Source: Aldrovandia affinis
Lineage: Eukaryota > Chordata > Actinopteri > Notacanthiformes > Halosauridae
Direction: 5' to 3'
DNA: 64,000 nucleotides
Assembly (NCBI GenBank): GCA_029706075.1
Contig: JAINUG010000178.1
Coordinates: forward strand, 226,929-290,928
The translations under genes were made by a program, and so were the position numbers. Numbering within the stretch: the first letter of the stretch is position 1; each line of letters opens with the position of its first letter. Below are positions 11,785 to 23,681 of the stretch, piece after piece. The notes below the pieces were generated by a model. The model was not told where the DNA came from, made no database searches, and saw nothing but the letters and a program-made list of their open reading frames with translations.

Positions 11785-12242
11785 GGTTTAATGTGAGTGT
11801 GAGGGTTGAGTGTGAGGGGTTTAATGTGAGTGTGAGGGGTTTAATGAGTGTGAGGGTTGAGTGTGAGGGGTTTAATGTGAGTGTGAGGGGTTTAATGTGA
11901 GTGTGAGGGTTGAGTGTGAGGGGTTTAATGTGAGTGTGAGGGGTTTAATGTGAGTGTGAGGGGTTTAATGTGAGTGTGAGGTTGAGTGTGAGGGGTTTAA
12001 TGTGAGTGTGAGGGTTGAGTGTGAGGGGTTTAATGTGAGTGTGAGGGGTTTAATGTGAGTGTGAGGGGTTTAATGTGAGTGTGAGGGTTTAATGTGAGTG
12101 TGAGGGTTGAGTGTGAGGGGTTTAATGTGAGTGTGAGGGTTGAGTGTGAGGGGTTTAATGTGAGTGTGAGGGTTGAGTGTGAGGGGTTTAATGTGAGTGT
12201 GAGGGTTGAGTGTGAGGGGTTTAATGTGAGTGTGAGGGTTGC
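11785..12242. repeat. GTGAGTGTGAGG-type minisatellite
   Basis: Two interleaved units: a 20-bp GGGGTTTAATGTGAGTGTGA and a 13-bp GGGTTGAGTGTGA, often combined as a 33-bp unit. There are more than fifteen copies. Both strands are open by composition only. Confidence 0.9.
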
Positions 12243-12411
12243 TTCTGACAGCACGTGTGTTCCACTGAGGGAGGCATCTGTGGAATTCCACTCGTATGAA
12301 TCAGCTTTTCTCTTCTTTTCTTTCTCTGTTCACTTTGTCTTCCCATCAGCCTGAAGTGTCGGAGATGTCTGGAGTGCTCATTTACATTGTCCAGTATTCC
12401 CTTACCATATA

Positions 12412-12413
<2 letters not shown>

Positions 12414-12458
<45 letters not shown>

Positions 12459-12476
12459 TCACACATACTCACACAT

Positions 12477-12524
<48 letters not shown>

Positions 12525-12652
12525 TCACACATATACACACACATACACGCACACGTATACACACACGCACACATATACATACACACGCACACATATACAT
12601 ATACATACACACACACACATGCGCACACACACACACACACACACACACAAAC
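12414..12652. repeat. CA/TA-rich microsatellite
   Basis: (AC)n with ACATATAC and ACTCACACAT interruptions over about 240 bases. Confidence 0.92.
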
Positions 12653-14457
12653 GTAGTCACCAGGCTGGGCTGTCCGTGTGTCCCCCCTGGCCCTCTTTCA
12701 GTCCAGATAAGAGTTTCTTGAGTTACAGGCTCTGGGAAATCCTATCAGTTTATCCCTCGGAGAGGTCATAGGGCACGTTTATGTGCATTTTTAGCGAAAC
12801 GAACGACCGTGTTACTTCTACCTGCCCCAGGGCACCCTTTCGGGGGAAGGGGGAGGTGGCTGTTTCAGAAGCAGTTGGGCGCTGCGATCACAGGCACAGT
12901 CTTGGCACTCAGGCGCAGAAATGAACACCCCCTCTGCCGCGCCGTCCGGGCTCGTTAAGCGGCATACGGCCGACGTTGCAGCCAATTAATTTAACCGCAG
13001 AAAATAAACGCCCCCTCCCCCCGTGTCTCATGGAGTGTAGCGATCCGTAGCCCGGCCCTGCTAATGGCCGTCCCATTTTACCCGACAGCCTGTGATTTAC
13101 GAGGGGTGTCTGGTTCCGTGCCAGTTCGGTTAGGCATGCTAATTGCGGTATCTGTGAACGGAGAGAGGCGGAGTGGGGGTGGGCAGTCCTTACATGTTTT
13201 ATGTCGGGGAGATATTCGTCACTGTCTCCCTCGGGATCTGACCCCGTGACCCCCTGACCCTGTGACCCCCCCCCCTCACAGGTCAGGCCGCCCGAGTGAT
13301 TGACTGCTCCTGTTGGCGCAGAAGGAGCGGAGAGAGGACAGGGGCTGGGTCACCGTGGTGACAGTCGTCGTGACCCCCTCGCTCTTGGTTTATGGCGGTA
13401 ACCTGAACCGCTGACGCGTTAGTTCCGCGCGGGAGGAGCCTGCGCGGTTTCGTATCCGCCGCTGTAGAGCGACCAGAGCTCCGGCCACCGGCCTTGGGGC
13501 TCCATGCATGGAGCTCTCCCTGTGTGGAGGCTCCTGTGGGGTTGGGGGTGTCTATGGGGGTCCGGGCAGGGTGGTCTGTGCCTTCCTAACCCTCTCCTTG
13601 CGGACCCCCAGCCGGTATTATATTGCATTGTGAATTGAACATGTATTTGTTCAATTCCAAAAAATAAATGTTCACAGAAACGATGCATTTCCGGTTTCTT
13701 TGTGTGGGAGGGTCAGAAGGTGTCTCTCTTCCCTCCCTGGGGTGCAGGCTATGCCCATTGGCATTGGGGGTGGGGCTGCTGCCAAACGCACGTTTGCCTG
13801 GTTCTCACCGGGCCGCCTTACTCTCATACGCTACTGACTCCAGCCAATGTGGCGCTTTCCATCGCAGCCTGCTCGAGTGCAGCCGACGCCAAGAAGTCTT
13901 TGTGGCGTTCCCATCGGTGCCGCCCCCACACCCACCTGTGCAAATAAATCAACGCCGTTCCACAAATGAGTGCGCTTTTCCCACGAGCTCAGGGTGGCCG
14001 AACACGTCCTGATGCTCACGCTGCGCTTCTTCCTGCTTCGGTTCTTCCTAGACCACAGCAGCAGGAAACTTTCCATTTTTTTTTTTTTTTTTTTTAATGT
14101 TTTATTTATTTATTCTTTTTTTTCTTTTTCTTTTTTCCTTTTTTATAAACCTGTGGATCAGGTGAAATGTTTATTTTGTTCAATGAACTGTCCATGAATG
14201 TGGAGCAGACGGTGGGTGCTGGTTGGGTGTACGCGTGGAGAAGGGCGTGCTTTCTGTGCCATTGTGTCACGCAAGATAAACGTGCTCCCACCTGATTCTG
14301 CTAGGCTCTGGGGGCGGCCTGCTGTCGTGTGAGGTCAGCTCCCGGTGAAAATACCTCTGGCCTGCCTGAGATGCAGCTGACCTGCAGCTACGCTGGGAGC
14401 TCTGGTGGCTGGGAGAAGGCCACACACACTCCCAGCCTGTCAGTGTCTCGTATAACA
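12653..14457. other. Non-coding stretch, no gene recognised
   Basis: Moderately GC-rich sequence, poly-T at 14078-14096 and a T-rich patch to 14140. No exon-like segment with homology was recognised. Confidence 0.35.
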
Positions 14458-14752
14458 CCACACACGCACACACGCACACACTCACACACTCACTCCGCCA
14501 GTATGTGTCTCATGTAACATCACTCACTCACTCACTCACTCACTCACTCACTCTCTCTCACACACAGACACACTCACCATCACTCACTCACTCACTCACT
14601 CACTCACTCTCTCTCACACACAGACACACACACACACACACACTCTCTCTCTCTCTCACTCACTCACTCACTCACTCTGTCTCTCACTCACTCACTCACT
14701 CACACACACACACACACACTCTGTCTCTCTCTCACTCTCACTCTCCCACAAT
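14458..14752. repeat. (CACT)n / (CA)n / (CT)n microsatellite
   Basis: Alternating blocks of (ACTC)n, ACACACAGACACAC and CTCTCT. A block of about 70 bases is repeated at 14521-14580 and 14581-14640. Confidence 0.92.
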
Positions 14753-15043
14753 AACCATGTGGCTAAGGACCCCCTCACCTATAAAACGTGCTACAGGCTG
14801 CAGTGCAGTGGCTGTTTCAACACACGAGTCTAAACCGTGATTTATTTTTATAATGTATCTGCGCAGAGCCTGTAGCTATTTAGTACAATACAAATATTTA
14901 ATAATTACACACAATATTATCAGACGTATGGTTTATTTTTATATGAATGTTTAAGTTTAGGCTAATAGAATATGTGAAATGTGGAACCATTCAACAAAGT
15001 TTTTTTTAAAAGTTTTCTTTATTTTATATTTCAGCTTTTTTTC

Positions 15044-15393
15044 TCCCGATTTGGTAGCCAATTTGGTACCCTCCATTTGTTTTCAATTTTACTCTCCTCC
15101 ATGAACTCGCCGCCCACCTCCGTTGGACGAGCTAATGCCTCCTCCGAGACGAAACTTGGCCAACCCTGTTTACAAGGTCACCCTAACGATTCTCGGGGAG
15201 TTCGTGCCAGCTCTCCCTCCCCCCTCCCCCCTTCCCCTGGGGCAGACAGCCAAACGCCACCCCCGATCGGGACTCCCGGCCAGGGCCGGTCTGGTACAGT
15301 CGGGTTTCGAACCGCGACCGCGATAGGCAGCTCACACTCGTAAAGGACCAGCCAATACGGGTGCGTTAGACCGCTGCGCTATCAGAGGCCCCC
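15044..15393 (-). mobile_element. tRNA-derived SINE, family C (reverse copy)
   Basis: Read on the - strand it begins TAGCGCAGCGGTCTAACGC, has the B-box-like GGTTCGAAACCCG, a GC-rich centre and a tail GCTACCAAATCGGGAG. It matches the 6030-6402 copy at both ends. Confidence 0.78.
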
Positions 15394-16009
15394 AATGTTC
15401 CTGTTTTAACCTTTGCGTGCAGTTCATTCAGCAGATAAACACTCCGGCTGAGAAGAATGAGTCTTTGTTACTGAACGGCTCTGGCCCAGTCACAGAGGCT
15501 CTCGTTCTGTCTGGTTCCGCCCCAGATAGAGTCACCGTGCACCCGCCCCCCCCGCCCTGCACCGTTTCCTGGCCCCCAGTTTCCCGTACGTCCAGGAAAG
15601 GAAGAGAACGGGGTCACTCTCCTGGGTCTGTCGTGGGGTGGGGGGGAAGCAGGAGTCCATTTATAGCTCCATGATTGCGACGGGACTTTTTTCGTTTCGT
15701 TTCGTTTTTTTATTGTCAGTCATTCTTCTCTCCGTCAGAAGCGATGATGTGTTTATGAATCGACGCCCCTACTTTCCGCTCTGGCCGGCGGCAGAGCCGG
15801 GGGGGTCCCCGAGGCAGCGGTGGGCGGTGGGGGGCCTTGTTATCACTACTTTGTTAGGGGGTTTATCTTTATTATTTTAGGGGACTTCAGTTTCGACGCG
15901 CGGCCTTTTTTTATCGGCACATCTCTGCGCGCACACACAGACGTCAGCGTGTTTCATGCCCGCGTTGACATTTTCGTCTCTTTCTCTGCTCTCTTCTTCT
16001 CCCACCCTA

Positions 16010-16165
16010 TATACACACACAAACACACACACACACACACACAAACGTATATATTCACACACACACAAACACACACAAAAGGGGGAATAGAATGCTTTCT
16101 TAGGCCAGCATTCATCATCAAATGTAAAGGGCGAGCATGTTACTAGTTTAAAAAAAGCATACACA

Positions 16166-16205
<40 letters not shown>
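16010..16205. repeat. CA-rich microsatellites
   Basis: Two (AC)n blocks (16010-16078 and 16159-16205) separated by about 80 bases of unique sequence. Confidence 0.9.
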
Positions 16206-16207
<2 letters not shown>

Positions 16208-16446
16208 GCATACACAGGTGGCAGGTTCGCTGGTGTACGTCTTCATTTAGGGCCGCGCTCTCTTTACCCTGCGTGTCATTCATGGTGAAGTGAGGTTTTA
16301 CCCTAATGAGCTGTTTACCTAACCGTGGTAGAGAAGTGTTAGCCTGAGGGAGTTCTGTGAGTATTGGCTGCCCCTCCCCGTGTCTCTTCCCCCTCTGCCC
16401 TCTGCCCGTTTAGACAGTGTTAACGTCATTCGGACAGTGCTTGCGT

Positions 16447-16582
16447 TGAGTGTTCATGGTAACGGAATAATGTTAATGGTAACGGAATAATGTTAAGTGT
16501 TAATGGTAACGGAATAATGTTAATGGTAACGGAATAATGTTAAGTGTTAATGGTAACGGAATAATGTTAATGGTAACGGAAG
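16447..16582. repeat. 20/27-bp tandem repeat
   Basis: Seven copies of TAATGGTAACGGAATAATGT, alternating with and without an extra TAAGTGT, so the true higher-order unit is about 47 bp. Confidence 0.9.
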
Positions 16583-18812
16583 GGAAGGCTGACAGGCGGA
16601 CTGACGGTCCTGGGAATTAAGATTTTCATATTTATCCTCTGATATGTTTTACTTTTCCCACTTCGGAATGATCTACCATAGTAGCTTTTTTTCTTTTTAA
16701 TGTAATTTCTTTCTTTTTTTTCACGGTTACTATCCTGTACCAGCGCGACTCTGAATCTCAACCCCAATTTCCCCCAGAAATGATTTCACAGACTATACTA
16801 ATGGAACACAATTAGGATATGAAAATAGCATAATTAATGCCAGGGCCTAAGAAAATAACTAAACAAACACACTGCGTGCTACAAATCTGCATGCCTGGCG
16901 AGCGGCCACGTAGAGCCTTTAATTTAATCAGTCCCCAAGCTATTTCTATTATTTACCGTCGCATTTCGTATGCGGGATTGTGTCCAGATCGCCGATAATG
17001 TGTTTAGACCTAATTTGTTGTGATGGGACTTTTCTTAAATTGGTGGACTTATTTCCATTCAGATTTATGCACGCGCAGTGTCCATCATTCTTAGGAGTGT
17101 ATTAGCGTTCCTCGCGGAACACATATGGAGTGTCAATCCACATTATGTTCAGACGGGGATTTGAAAGGACTCCGATGCGCTGTGGGAAGAATTCCATCAG
17201 ACCGCCGACGACCTCATTACTTTGCAGTTTTTTTGTTGTTGTTTTTTTCACCCAACTTGTGCGATTTTTGTTTCGTCGGCGATATCTGCGTTGTTGGAGT
17301 CTAAATAGACGACGATTGTCACTGACGACAACTACTAGGAAGTGCTGTCCAAAACTCTTTCTTATGTCATTATATAATTTTTATGAAGGACGTTGAACAC
17401 ACTAGCAGAAAATCTTCAACAGTTTTAGACTACTTTGTGTGTTTTTTTACCAGCATTTTGACGTTTGAGCTGTGCCTTTTTCAATAGCTCATTTTGGACA
17501 CGTACCCAAAGCAGAACATATAACCACAATTGTTGGACGCGGGGACTTTTGTAATGACTGTTTGTCAGCTTGTAGCCGTATTTTCCTTATGAACATGCAA
17601 ATTCAATATGTATGTAGTATTTTTACACAGTTGAAAATTCATCTCGACTGTCTCTTCCAATGCGCGATTTTCTTGGGGCGTCTTTGGAAACTTTTGGGTA
17701 TGACCTCGCGTACGTAACATGTCTGTGGGTCAGCAAGCTGTTTCCATCCACTTTCACTGAACGTCTCAAACACATTTATTGTAACCTAATTGTCTATTAT
17801 AATTCCTCCGAGTGCTGTGTGTAAGTTCTGAACAAAAAACACATGTAAAATGTAATTTGCTCTGCCGCGATTGGCTGTTGCGCATCGGAAAGCCCGTGGG
17901 TCGTGGCTAAATAGTAACCATATTTTCCCCTACTTTGTCCAACTCCCGCGAGGTTTTACTGAGTACCCATAGTAACGAAGGAGAGCGTCCAACCCTCGTT
18001 CCAGTTGCCTTACACTCACTGGCACCACGAAAACAGTCTCCAAAACCAAAACCCCACTCTCTATGACACTTTTGAAGATTTAAGTCAAATTCAAATCATC
18101 TAATATACTGAGGTTTTTTTTGTTCGCTCTTCGTATTGTTTCATGTAAATATTAAATTAAATTAAATATTATTTAAAATATTAAATATATGGCGGCTGCG
18201 TACCCGTGCCCGTGGGTGACTTCCTGTGACGTGCGCGCGAGTCTTGTCGTGTTATTGGCTGCATTCCTTTCCAGTAAATCATATTAGCTCATTGAGACGG
18301 ACTGCCCTTTTGATTGAAGTGTTTGCCGTGACGTCGGTCTGTCCTGTCCCTGTCGCTCAGTGAAATTGAGGTTTTTTTTAAGTTTTAATTTCCCTGCTGA
18401 AGTGTGTTCAGATTTTCCACCCTTTGATTTGGGTCTCCTTGTCTGTTCACTCACTGCGTGATTTTAATTTAAGTTCAATTATGTAATTTTTTTGACCATT
18501 CATTTTGTTAATGGTTAATGTTCAGTTATTGAAAATGTAATAAGTATGCATTTAAGGGTGATTTGGAAATGTCCTTTTTGGACAAAATGTCCTTCTATAT
18601 ATCAGCAGTTGGTGGAATAGGATACTTAAAAATTGTAATGGCTCAAACAGCTATGGTATTATCATCTCTGGGTATGTAATGTCTCTCTGTCTCTCTCTCT
18701 CAATTCGATTTAATTTTTCAATTTGGCATGTCATTTCACTGTGTTGCCAAAGTGGTTACTAATAATAAGTAAAAGACTGAACGAAACTATTGCTTAACTA
18801 AGATCTAAATAA
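16583..18812. other. AT-rich stretch with few repeats upstream of VANGL1 exon
   Basis: About 2.2 kb of mostly non-repetitive AT-rich sequence with no gene recognised. A CGTCGGCGATATCTGC / GACGACGATTGTC patch at 17270-17335 may be a small DNA-transposon remnant. The rest may hold intronic regulatory sequence of VANGL1. Confidence 0.3.
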
Positions 18813-18850
<38 letters not shown>

Positions 18851-19137
18851 TCCTCCTTATTTCTCCCTCTCTCCTTCTGCCCTCTCTCTCCCTCTCTCTC
18901 CCTCCTTACCTCCCACTCTCCCCCCTCTTTCCCCATCCCTCCCTTCCTCTCTCCCTCCTTATCTTGTGCTCTCCCCCCTCTTTCCCTCTCTTCCCATCCC
19001 TCCCTCTTTCTCTCCCTCCTTATCTCTCCCTCCCTCCCGCTGTCTCTCCTCTTGTCCACCTCTCTCTCGTCCCCCTCTTTCTTGTCCCCCCCTCTCTCTT
19101 GTCCCCCCCTCTCTCTTGTCCCCCCCTCTCTCTTGTC

Positions 19138-19201
<64 letters not shown>

Positions 19202-19205
19202 TCTC
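18813..19205. repeat. Long polypyrimidine (CT)n tract abutting VANGL1 exon
   Basis: Nearly 400 bases of C/T-only or C/T-rich sequence, with repeated TCTCTTGTCCCCC units at 19040-19140 and pure (CT)n at 19141-19200. It runs straight into the CAG acceptor at 19205-19207, so the microsatellite itself serves as the polypyrimidine tract. Confidence 0.92.
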
Positions 19206-19207
19206 AG

Positions 19208-19639
19208 GATGATAACTGGGGCGAGACGACGACGGCGGTGACGGGCACGTCGGAGCACAGCCTGTCCCAGGAGGACATCGTGCGCATCACCAAGGACATG
19301 GAGGACAGCGTGGGCGTGGACTGCCGCCGCTACCTGGGCCTGACGCTGGCGGGGGCCCTGGGCCTGCTGGTGTTCCTGACGCCGCTCGCCTTCCTGGCCC
19401 TGCCCCACCTGCTGTGGCCCGAGCGGCTGAAGGCCTGCGGCACGGCCTGCGAGGGCCTCTTCATCTCCGTGGCCTTCAAGCTGCTCATCCTCCTCCTCGC
19501 CGTGTGGGCGCTCTTCTTCCGGCCGGCCCGCGCCGGCCTGCCGCGCCTCTTCGTCTTCCGCGCGCTGCTCATGGTGCTGGTGCTGCTCTTCGTCGTCTCC
19601 TACTGGCTGTTCTACGGCGTGCGCATCCTGGACTCTCAG
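19208..19639 (+). CDS. vangl1: VANGL1 exon with TM1-TM3
   Basis: 432 bases, phase 0 at both ends, 144 codons from DDNWGETTT to RILDSQ. It carries the Ser/Thr-rich [11 protein letters not shown] segment (the cluster phosphorylated in Vangl proteins), KDMEDS, then three membrane spans: [40 protein letters not shown] and [20 protein letters not shown]. The acceptor is CTCTCAG at 19207 and the donor CAG/GTGAGG. It is very GC-rich at third codon positions, unlike the flanking intron. Confidence 0.95.
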
Positions 19640-19860
19640 GTGAGGGCGGCTCTTCACCTGTTGCATGCGTGCGTGCGTATCTGTTTGTGTGTGTGTGTGT
19701 GTGTGTGTCTGTCTGTGTCTGTGTCTGTGTCTGTGTGTGTGTGTGAGTGTGAGTGTGTGTGTGTGTGTGTGTCTGTGTGTGTGTGTGTGAGTGTGAGTGT
19801 GTTAATACTGTCTCTCTCTCTCAGGATGAGAACTACCATGGCTGTGCATGTGCGTGCGTA

Positions 19861-19896
<36 letters not shown>

Positions 19897-21132
19897 AGTG
19901 TGAGAGTGTGTGTGTGTGTGTGTGTGTGTGAGTGTGAGTGTGTTAATACTGTCTCTCTCTCTCAGGATGAGAACTACCATGGCATCGTGCAGTACGCCGT
20001 GTCGCTGGTGGACGCTCTGCTGTTCATTCACTACCTGGCCATCGTGCTGCTGGAGCTGCGGCAGCTGCAGGCCTCCTTCTGCGTGTGCGTCACGCGCTCC
20101 ACCGACGGGGAGATCCGCCACTACAACCTGGGGCAGCTCAGGTGAGCGGGGTCGCAGGCACTTCTGCCTCCTCACCACCGGGGGGCGCTATCTCGGAACC
20201 CTGTAGTGTTCCCACATGGTTCCAGAGATGCTCTGTATGACTTGTCTGTCCTGTGATTGGGACGGGTGCTTCCTGTAACCGTAGCGCATAAACAGACAAC
20301 CTCTATGTGGCTCAGCAGGTAGAGCATGGCGCTGACAAAGCTTAGGCTGTGGGTTTGATTCCCATCGGGACCGCATGTACTGAGAAATGTATGCGTTCAC
20401 TACTGTACATTACATTACAGGCATTTGGCAGACGCTCTTATCCATGTTATTTAATTAACATCCTCAAGGGGTCAATAAACCTTCCCATCACACATATGGC
20501 TGCACACGGTCACGCACGGTCACATGCACAGTCCGGCACATGCATGGTCACACACGTGTGGCAGGGGTGGAGGTGGGTGGAGAGGAAGGAGCCCATGTCT
20601 GGGAACGGCAGAAATGCCGGGATTGTTTGATTTGCGATCGCCGTCGTTATCAACAAAACGGAGATGAAATACTGGCGCGTCTGGCTGCCAGGCTGCAGTG
20701 GGTGTAGTCATTTGTATTATCATAATTACAGCATCTGTCGGCCCTGGGCCTTTGCGTCTGGCCTTTTGATGCCGTTCTGACAGCGGGAAGCTCATCAGTG
20801 TCACAGAACTCTGCCACACGCCCTCGACGCGCCCCCGACACGCCCACCGGCCCAGCGCCGTCAGAACAAACACGGGAAGGAGCCTGGTCACGTGACCGGC
20901 TCCGCTCTCCGGGCCTTTGCTGTCCTCACACGCCCCTCCCCCGTCCCTGCAGGAGAGGAAACGCAAGGGGCTCTCATTAGGGCCTGAATCAGCCTTTAAT
21001 TTAATCCTTCTTTTCTAAACTGTTTTAATATTTCATCAAAGCGAGTACAAGCCCTAATCAGATTTAGCTTCTAAACTTTTCTTTCCGTTTCTTTTCAAAA
21101 CTCAGTGTGTGTGCGTGCGTGCGTGCGGACGC

Positions 21133-21163
<31 letters not shown>

Positions 21164-23647
21164 TATTCTCCATAGCTGTGTCCGTGCACAGCACCACAAC
21201 GAGACTCCTCCTGCCCGGTTTCCAGCCAGTCCCTCCCAGAGCCACAGATCTGGGGTCAGTAAGCAGTCGTGGGCTTCTTACCTTTCCTTTACTGTCATTC
21301 GTTTAGCCAACGCTTTCGTCCAAAGCGACTTACGAGGCCATTGTGGCAAACAACGGCAAATGCAAGGGTAACCGCAAGGTCCAGGCCAAAGTAGGCTGCA
21401 GCATGATGTCAGTAAATCCAGTGCAAAGCCGATTGGACTGAGGGAAGTGAGGTACTGAGTGCTCCGGTAGCTGAGCTTTGAGCTGAGCAGTGTGACAGGT
21501 GGCCAGCGTTGGCACACTACCAGACAGGCTCCTGCTTGAAGTGGAGGCTGTTTCATCTCTCATTCCCCCAGACAGGTGAGCAGAGGACAGGGCCTGCATC
21601 TTGGCTCTGGCTCTTTCACTTCAACAGGGGCCACACGAGGAGAACACGACTTGGGCCAAGATGCATTCCACTGCACTCTTAAAGGATTTTCTAATCATAA
21701 GACAAACCCATGAGTCCACAGTGAAATATTAAAACACCTCTTTACAGTCCCTGTTTTGGTGTGGAGGTGTTTTTGTTTTGTGTGTCCATGTGTGTGTGTG
21801 TGTGTGTTTTTGTGCGTCTATGTGTACCCGCACACATTATTTTGTGTCATCACAAGACATCTAGTCTGAAGAGAACAAAATGGAGACTCAGGGCTGTAAA
21901 ATTGAAGCATTATATGCACTTATTATAAGCACTATGTCTGGCTATGTCATATTTAGGTGGGGAGGTTCATTGGGGATTGGAGGAGGTGAATACACCCCAC
22001 CCATTTCAAGGAGTGGAGATGTCTGTGCTCCCATAGACAATAACACACTGTGCTGGCCTTTGGAAATAGGAAGCACATGTTCCCAAGTGAGCACATGCTG
22101 AGGGCAACGATTAAGTTAGAGCAACTTAATCAATTATCCAAATGCCAGGGCCTGCTGTTTTCACCAGGGCTACTCTTGGAATGTGCGAGGTATAAACTCG
22201 CTCTACACTTGATCTGCATTCTTGCCACTTACTTGTTTTTTTTCTGGGGTTTTTTTCTCACCTCTTTTAAAGGAGAACTCACTTGAGAATGTGGAATCCA
22301 GGCTCTTTCTATGGCATAGTAGCATTTTTCTTCTTTGTTTTATTTCCTATTGTTTTTCTTTCCCTCCTTTCTTTCTCCTTTCTAATTTTTGTCTTTTTTT
22401 TGTTTATTTTTCATGCGTGCACTTGTAACACTTGTTGAAAAGTGCATGCATGATTCTGTGTGTACAATTTTATAGTTATATATACAGTATATGTATATGT
22501 ATTATATATGTATAATTTAATACACACACAATATACAACATACACAAGTCCTGATATAGCAATGCGCTCTGGGAGGTCATGACGTTAGTAACGTTTACGC
22601 TTCACCTTAAATCACTCATTCAGCCGTGACATACACATATGCGGCCTTCTGGCTCACATATCTGTTCATGTGTAGTGTTGTGCCAGAAAACGTCGCGTTT
22701 CATCAAGACCATAACCAGTCATCCTAAAATTCACCCTCAAATCTATTTAGCTTAGGAGAAGCAATGCTTTGTGGGAAATGTTAAACATTATTTCTCTCTT
22801 TGGCTTTAGTACATGCATGTATTTCACAAACGTATAGAAAGAGGACGTACTGGGCGCAGCAACGACATGAAAAACATTCATCATATTTTTTGTATATTTT
22901 TATCTTATATTGTATAGTCGGTAGGAAAGAACAATAGCAGAGGTCAACAATGAAATACAGAGGGGTGTGAAAAGCAAAACAAAAAACATTTTATGGAGAA
23001 TACCAAGAAAGCAGTTCAATAACAACATTCCTCGCTTATTTAAATAAAGAGGGAAATCCGTGTCTTGGGCACAGTGGTGTAATGTTTGGAAACACTTCCT
23101 CTTATCCACTGCTGTGGGATGTGGAGCAGTTGTGTTGGATATTGGTTGGACTGCGGGAATAATGCATTTCCCTGTTGCAGGACTGTTAATGACTATCAGA
23201 GAGTGCTCCTTGTTTGCGCCCCTTGTCACACACTAATTTTGAATTCTTTCTTGAATTATTGTTTTTGTTTTTTCTCTTTCCGGTTTTTCCTCCCAATTTT
23301 GGTAGCCAATTTAACCCTCTATTTAGTTTGAATTGCCCTCGCCCACGAACTTCGCCAATTGCTGCCTCCTTGTGGCACTCCTGGCCGGAGCCGAAACTGT
23401 GTTTGAGAATTTTTTAAGTGCTTTTCGTTTGGCTGACTATTAGGGCACCACCTGTGTCTCACTTCCTGAAAGACGATGTTTACTCGATCGTGATTGGTCG
23501 TATTAAATCACTTACAGTGGGGGGGGTTGAGGGGATCAGCAGTGTACCTCTCTTCAATGCGGGCAGGTGGGCTAGTGGGCGGGAAAGCAGGGCTTTCAAG
23601 GCCTGGCTCGCGATGCTACTTTTTCTTATCCAGGCCCTCTCTTTCTC

Positions 23648-23681
<34 letters not shown>

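Noticed and set aside
15417-15674. VANGL N-terminal exon (DRVTVHPPPPP resembling the SVTIQPP segment)
   Set aside because: Only a few residues agree, GEPLL and the downstream residues are absent, and no matching splice sites were seen.
19052-19207. Extending the VANGL1 exon upstream to an ATG at 19052
   Set aside because: The upstream frame is pure Ser/Leu/Pro from a (CT)n tract and the acceptor at 19206-19207 fits the family's known exon boundary.
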